From an uncultured Hyphomicrobiales bacterium (lineage in GTDB: Bacteria > Pseudomonadota > Alphaproteobacteria > Rhizobiales > Aestuariivirgaceae): a DNA stretch of 7,993 nt. Every line of letters begins with the position of its first letter. The stretch's first letter is position 1. Under the pieces are notes generated by a model that saw only the letters and a program-made list of their open reading frames with translations, made no database searches and was not told where the DNA came from. The stretch is from positions 1 to 7,993 of the forward strand of contig CAIYXE010000445.1 of NCBI GenBank assembly GCA_903930095.1. The letters are read 5' to 3'. A program made the position numbers and the translations under genes. Shown in pieces: positions 5,684 through 7,993 of the stretch.

Positions 5684-6187
5684 ATGAGATTGCCGCTTGC
5701 CGCCGTGCTGTGCCTTCAGGTCTTGTTTGCCGTTGAATCTTCGGCCTGTCACCTTCCCCCGCCGAAAGGCCCCGTCATCCTCAGCGTCGAAGGCCAGATC
5801 AGTCATTGCAACGAAGGTCTCGAAGTGCAGTTCGACATGGCCCTGCTGGAGCAGCTGCCGCGCCGGACCGTCACGACGGAAAACCCCTGGCAGGATGGTG
5901 CTGCAACCTTTGAAGGCGTCCTTCTGCGTGATCTCTCGGGTTATGTCGGCGCAAACGGTCGCGTGTTGAAAGTCCTGGCTCTCAACGACTACAGCGCCGA
6001 GATCGACATTGCCGATACCCAGACAATCGATGTCATCCTCGCCTACAAGCGAGACGGCCAATACATGCCGGTGCGTGAGAAGGGTCCGCTGTTCGTGATC
6101 TTCCCCTTTTCGGACCAGCCCTTGCCGGAACTCGAGAAGCGCTACGCGCAGTCGGTCTGGCAGGTGTCGCGGATCATCGTGAAGTAG
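5684..6187 (+). CDS. Exported molybdopterin-oxidoreductase-fold (sulfite-oxidase-like) single-domain protein
   Basis: A 167-residue protein with an N-terminal signal peptide (1-21, ending near ESSA), so probably periplasmic. The rest resembles a small, solo version of the oxidoreductase molybdopterin-binding domain: ILSVEGQIS (32-40), the helix MALLEQLPRRTVTTENPW, FEGVLLRDLSGYVG (75-88), ALNDYSAEIDIAD (98-110, equivalent to the S-x-DGY-x segment) and a terminal WQVSRIIVK. In sulfite oxidase and YedY/MsrP a cysteine ligating molybdenum sits after the strand ending in TVTT; here the segment reads TTENPWQDGA with no cysteine. The remaining cysteines (Cys10 in the signal, Cys22, Cys42) are elsewhere. 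It may bind a ligand or the partner kinase rather than catalyse redox chemistry. Start ATG 5684 has GGGGAG seven bases upstream. The kinase gene follows after 17 bases. Confidence 0.75.
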   Translation: MRLPLAAVLCLQVLFAVESSACHLPPPKGPVILSVEGQISHCNEGLEVQFDMALLEQLPRRTVTTENPWQDGAATFEGVLLRDLSGYVGANGRVLKVLALNDYSAEIDIADTQTIDVILAYKRDGQYMPVREKGPLFVIFPFSDQPLPELEKRYAQSVWQVSRIIVK

Positions 6188-6204
6188 GGGCAGGGGGCGC
6201 CGCA

Positions 6205-7914
6205 ATGTCTTTCTTCAAACGTTTGATGTTTGCCATCTTCGGCAACTGGAGTGCAGCCTTTGCCGTTGGCATCGTGTCCGTTGGCGCCGCAACCGTTATC
6301 GCGATCATGGCATACGCCGAATTCCAGCAACTGAAGTCGGGCAAGGACGATGCGCGCTGGTCGGTTTTTGAGCTGGGCTTCGAATACCAGCGCTTCATGC
6401 TGGCCGCGGAGCGGGGCGAAAGCCTGGTGGATATGAGAATGCGTGGCGACATCTACATGAGCCGCGTGCTGATCCTGCGCGATGCGCCCCTGCTGGCGCA
6501 TGTGCGCGAAGGAATCGGCACGGAAAAGCTACAGGCCCTCTTCAAGTCAGCCCACGAGACCGACCGGCTGTTGCAGGGTCTCGACAACCTCAACCAGCGC
6601 GGCGGCCTGGTCCGGCATCTCAGGGCCGATGCCCTCATGATCCGGAATCTCATGCTCGCCATGGCGACGCTCGACCGCCAGATCTATCTTGAAAGCCGCT
6701 CGGAACAGAACGGGCGCATGCTGGCCTATGTCGCAGCGCTGGAAGTCCTCATGGCCGCCCTGCTGGTGTTGAGCAACATTTTCTTCCGCACCATGCAGCG
6801 GCTGCGCCAGGCTGGGCGGGAACTCGCCGTCCAGAACGCCGCGCAGGATGCCATCCTGAGGTCGGTTGATACTGCAATCGTTGGCTTCAGCCCGGATGGT
6901 GTTGTGCTCTATGCGAATCCCGGCGCCCGGCTCCTGCTCGGTGAGGCTGCCAGCCAAGGCGCCCGCCCGTCGGCTGATGTGGAGGAGACGAACAATCTCC
7001 ACGCGGCAATCGTGTCGCTGCTCCGCGGCATGCCGCGGGGCGTCACCATTCGCGCCCAGAAATGGGTGCGGATCGATGCCGGCGCAGGCGCCCGCCATTA
7101 CCTCGTCAGCGTCAACGCCACCGGAAGCACCGAACACGCCTCGCACATCATTTCCATCACCGATGTCACGACCGAGGAGGAGGCAAATCAGCGCCGCCGG
7201 GAGTATGATGAACGTTTGGCCGAAGCGAGCCGCGTCCTCGCCTATGCCACGATGTCGGGCGGGATCGTGCATGAGATCAGCCAGCCACTGGCCGCGATCC
7301 GCAACTATGCCTATGCGCTGAAGGTCTCGCTCGGGCTGCGTGAGGCCCCAGCGGAGCACATCGCCATCGCCGAGCGGCTCAGCGAGGAGGCCGATCGCGC
7401 CACCGAGGTTGTCCGCAATGTCCGCCGCATGGGCCCGCAGCAGGCAGAAGACGGCGGCGTGTGCGACATCCATGAGGTGATCGCCCATTCCGTCCGGCTC
7501 GTCGGGCTCGGTGTTGAGCCGCCACCGCCCGTCAGCGTCACATCGGAGGCAGACAGGGTGCTGGTGGCGGGCTCGCTGCCGATGATCGGCCAGGTCGTCG
7601 TCAACCTGCTCAAGAATGCGCTCAGCGCCTCCACGGCCGCGGGCCGCGCCGGGGCGGAGGTCAAGGTCACACTGCGTGAGGACAGCGCCGAAGTGACCGT
7701 TGCCGATTTCGGGGCCGGTGTCCCGGCGGAGGCTGCAGGCACGATTTTTGCGCCCTTCGTCAAGTCGGCGCGCGGCGGCATGGGGCTCGGTCTCTCGATC
7801 TGCCAGCGCATCGCCACCAGTCTCGGCGGCTCGCTCTCCTGGGAGAACAGCGGCACGGCGGGAGCCATTTTCAGGTTCACGGTTCCATTGGCAAGGGAAG
7901 GAGGCACGCTATGA
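6205..7914 (+). CDS. Membrane sensor histidine kinase with PAS domain
   Basis: A 569-residue two-component sensor. Layout: TM1 about 14-37; a largely helical extracytoplasmic segment about 38-171; TM2 about 172-194; a PAS-like domain about 210-320 (AILRSVDTAIVGFSPDGVVLYANPGA); a linker helix; the H-box SGGIVHEISQPLAAIRNYA with phospho-accepting His356; then the ATPase core. This has N-box VVVNLLKNALSAS (around Asn467/Asn471), G1 DFGAGVP (501-507), F-box FAPFVKS (515-521) and G2 GGMGLGLS (524-531), all intact. The H-box resembles kinases of the DctB/FixL type. The PAS core lacks the heme-ligand signature of FixL as far as can be judged. It starts 17 bases after the exported Moco-fold gene and ends in an ATGA overlap with the response regulator, so the three are one operon. 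The signal is unknown; the helical sensor segment could contact the exported partner. Confidence 0.93.
   Translation: MSFFKRLMFAIFGNWSAAFAVGIVSVGAATVIAIMAYAEFQQLKSGKDDARWSVFELGFEYQRFMLAAERGESLVDMRMRGDIYMSRVLILRDAPLLAHVREGIGTEKLQALFKSAHETDRLLQGLDNLNQRGGLVRHLRADALMIRNLMLAMATLDRQIYLESRSEQNGRMLAYVAALEVLMAALLVLSNIFFRTMQRLRQAGRELAVQNAAQDAILRSVDTAIVGFSPDGVVLYANPGARLLLGEAASQGARPSADVEETNNLHAAIVSLLRGMPRGVTIRAQKWVRIDAGAGARHYLVSVNATGSTEHASHIISITDVTTEEEANQRRREYDERLAEASRVLAYATMSGGIVHEISQPLAAIRNYAYALKVSLGLREAPAEHIAIAERLSEEADRATEVVRNVRRMGPQQAEDGGVCDIHEVIAHSVRLVGLGVEPPPPVSVTSEADRVLVAGSLPMIGQVVVNLLKNALSASTAAGRAGAEVKVTLREDSAEVTVADFGAGVPAEAAGTIFAPFVKSARGGMGLGLSICQRIATSLGGSLSWENSGTAGAIFRFTVPLAREGGTL
7898..7913 (+). 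promoter_or_regulatory. Strong ribosome-binding site of the response regulator gene
   Basis: AAGGAGG at 7898-7904, a near-consensus Shine-Dalgarno inside the last codons of the kinase gene, lies six bases before ATG 7911. Together with the ATGA overlap it suggests efficient, coupled translation of the response regulator. Confidence 0.8.
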
Positions 7915-7993
7915 ATTCGTCAAGAACAATCATGATCGTCGATGATGACAGGGGCTTTGCCCATTCGCTTGCAGGCTTGCTGTGCACCGCGGG
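7911..7993 (+). CDS. Response regulator, N-terminal receiver part (3' end outside window)
   Basis: The ATG at 7911 shares bases with the kinase stop (ATGA). The 27 visible residues read MNSSRTIMIVDDDRGFAHSL and onward: a first beta-strand (TIMIV), the acidic Asp triplet DDD (11-13) that coordinates magnesium in receiver domains, and the start of helix 1. The phospho-acceptor Asp and the output domain lie beyond the window, so it cannot be said whether it is an NtrC-, FixJ/NarL- or OmpR-type regulator. Position and overlap make it the cognate partner of the kinase. Confidence 0.9.
   Translation, partial: MNSSRTIMIVDDDRGFAHSLAGLLCTA

Noticed and set aside
5741..5752. Lipoprotein signal (lipobox) in the exported Moco-fold protein at Cys22
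   Set aside because: The residues before Cys22 are SSA, without the hydrophobic residue expected at position -3, so ordinary signal peptidase cleavage is more likely.
6547..7488. Minus-strand open frame of 313 codons opposite the histidine kinase
   Set aside because: It is antisense to conserved kinase motifs and shows no recognisable domain; it is a product of codon bias.

Overview
The window looks like chromosomal DNA of a GC-rich alphaproteobacterium, most likely of the order Hyphomicrobiales (Rhizobiales). Three observations support this. There is a small CHCC zinc-finger protein and a DUF3126 protein of alphaproteobacterial type, the latter directly behind cysE. A roughly 49-bp palindrome of the GAGCATG...CATGCTC type, familiar from rhizobial intergenic regions, also lies at 5374-5422. 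No transposase, integrase, CRISPR array, tRNA or rRNA was seen.

Left part (1-2766). The window opens inside a beta-class carbonic anhydrase (2-325, 5' end missing). A 135-bp non-coding stretch follows with several RNA-foldable inverted repeats, one of which would mask the ribosome-binding site of a possible 22-codon ORF (461-529). The ORF's stop codon touches the stop codon of a convergent gene for a YcaQ/AlkX-type DNA interstrand-crosslink glycosylase (530-1780, minus strand). Its open frame overlaps an upstream zf-CHCC protein gene (1725-1970, minus). Divergent from the zinc-finger gene is an alpha/beta hydrolase (2023-2766).

Middle (2770-5375). A crotonase-fold protein on the minus strand (2770-3567) ends three bases from the hydrolase and lacks both catalytic glutamates of classical enoyl-CoA hydratase. 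Divergent from it is a compact plus-strand operon: serine acetyltransferase cysE, a DUF3126 protein starting with TTG, and a gamma-class carbonic anhydrase-like hexapeptide protein. The palindrome supplies the last gene's stop codon and may act as an mRNA 3' end or stabiliser.

Right part (5376-7993). After about 300 bp of lower-GC intergenic DNA with short repeats comes a tight gene set. It encodes an exported single-domain protein of the sulfite-oxidase/molybdopterin-oxidoreductase fold that seems to lack the molybdenum-ligating cysteine, a membrane PAS-containing histidine kinase, and the start of a response regulator joined to it by an ATGA overlap. The arrangement suggests a sensory unit in which a degenerate periplasmic Moco-fold protein serves a two-component pathway. 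This is the most interesting candidate for an under-described system here; the functional link is inference from gene order.
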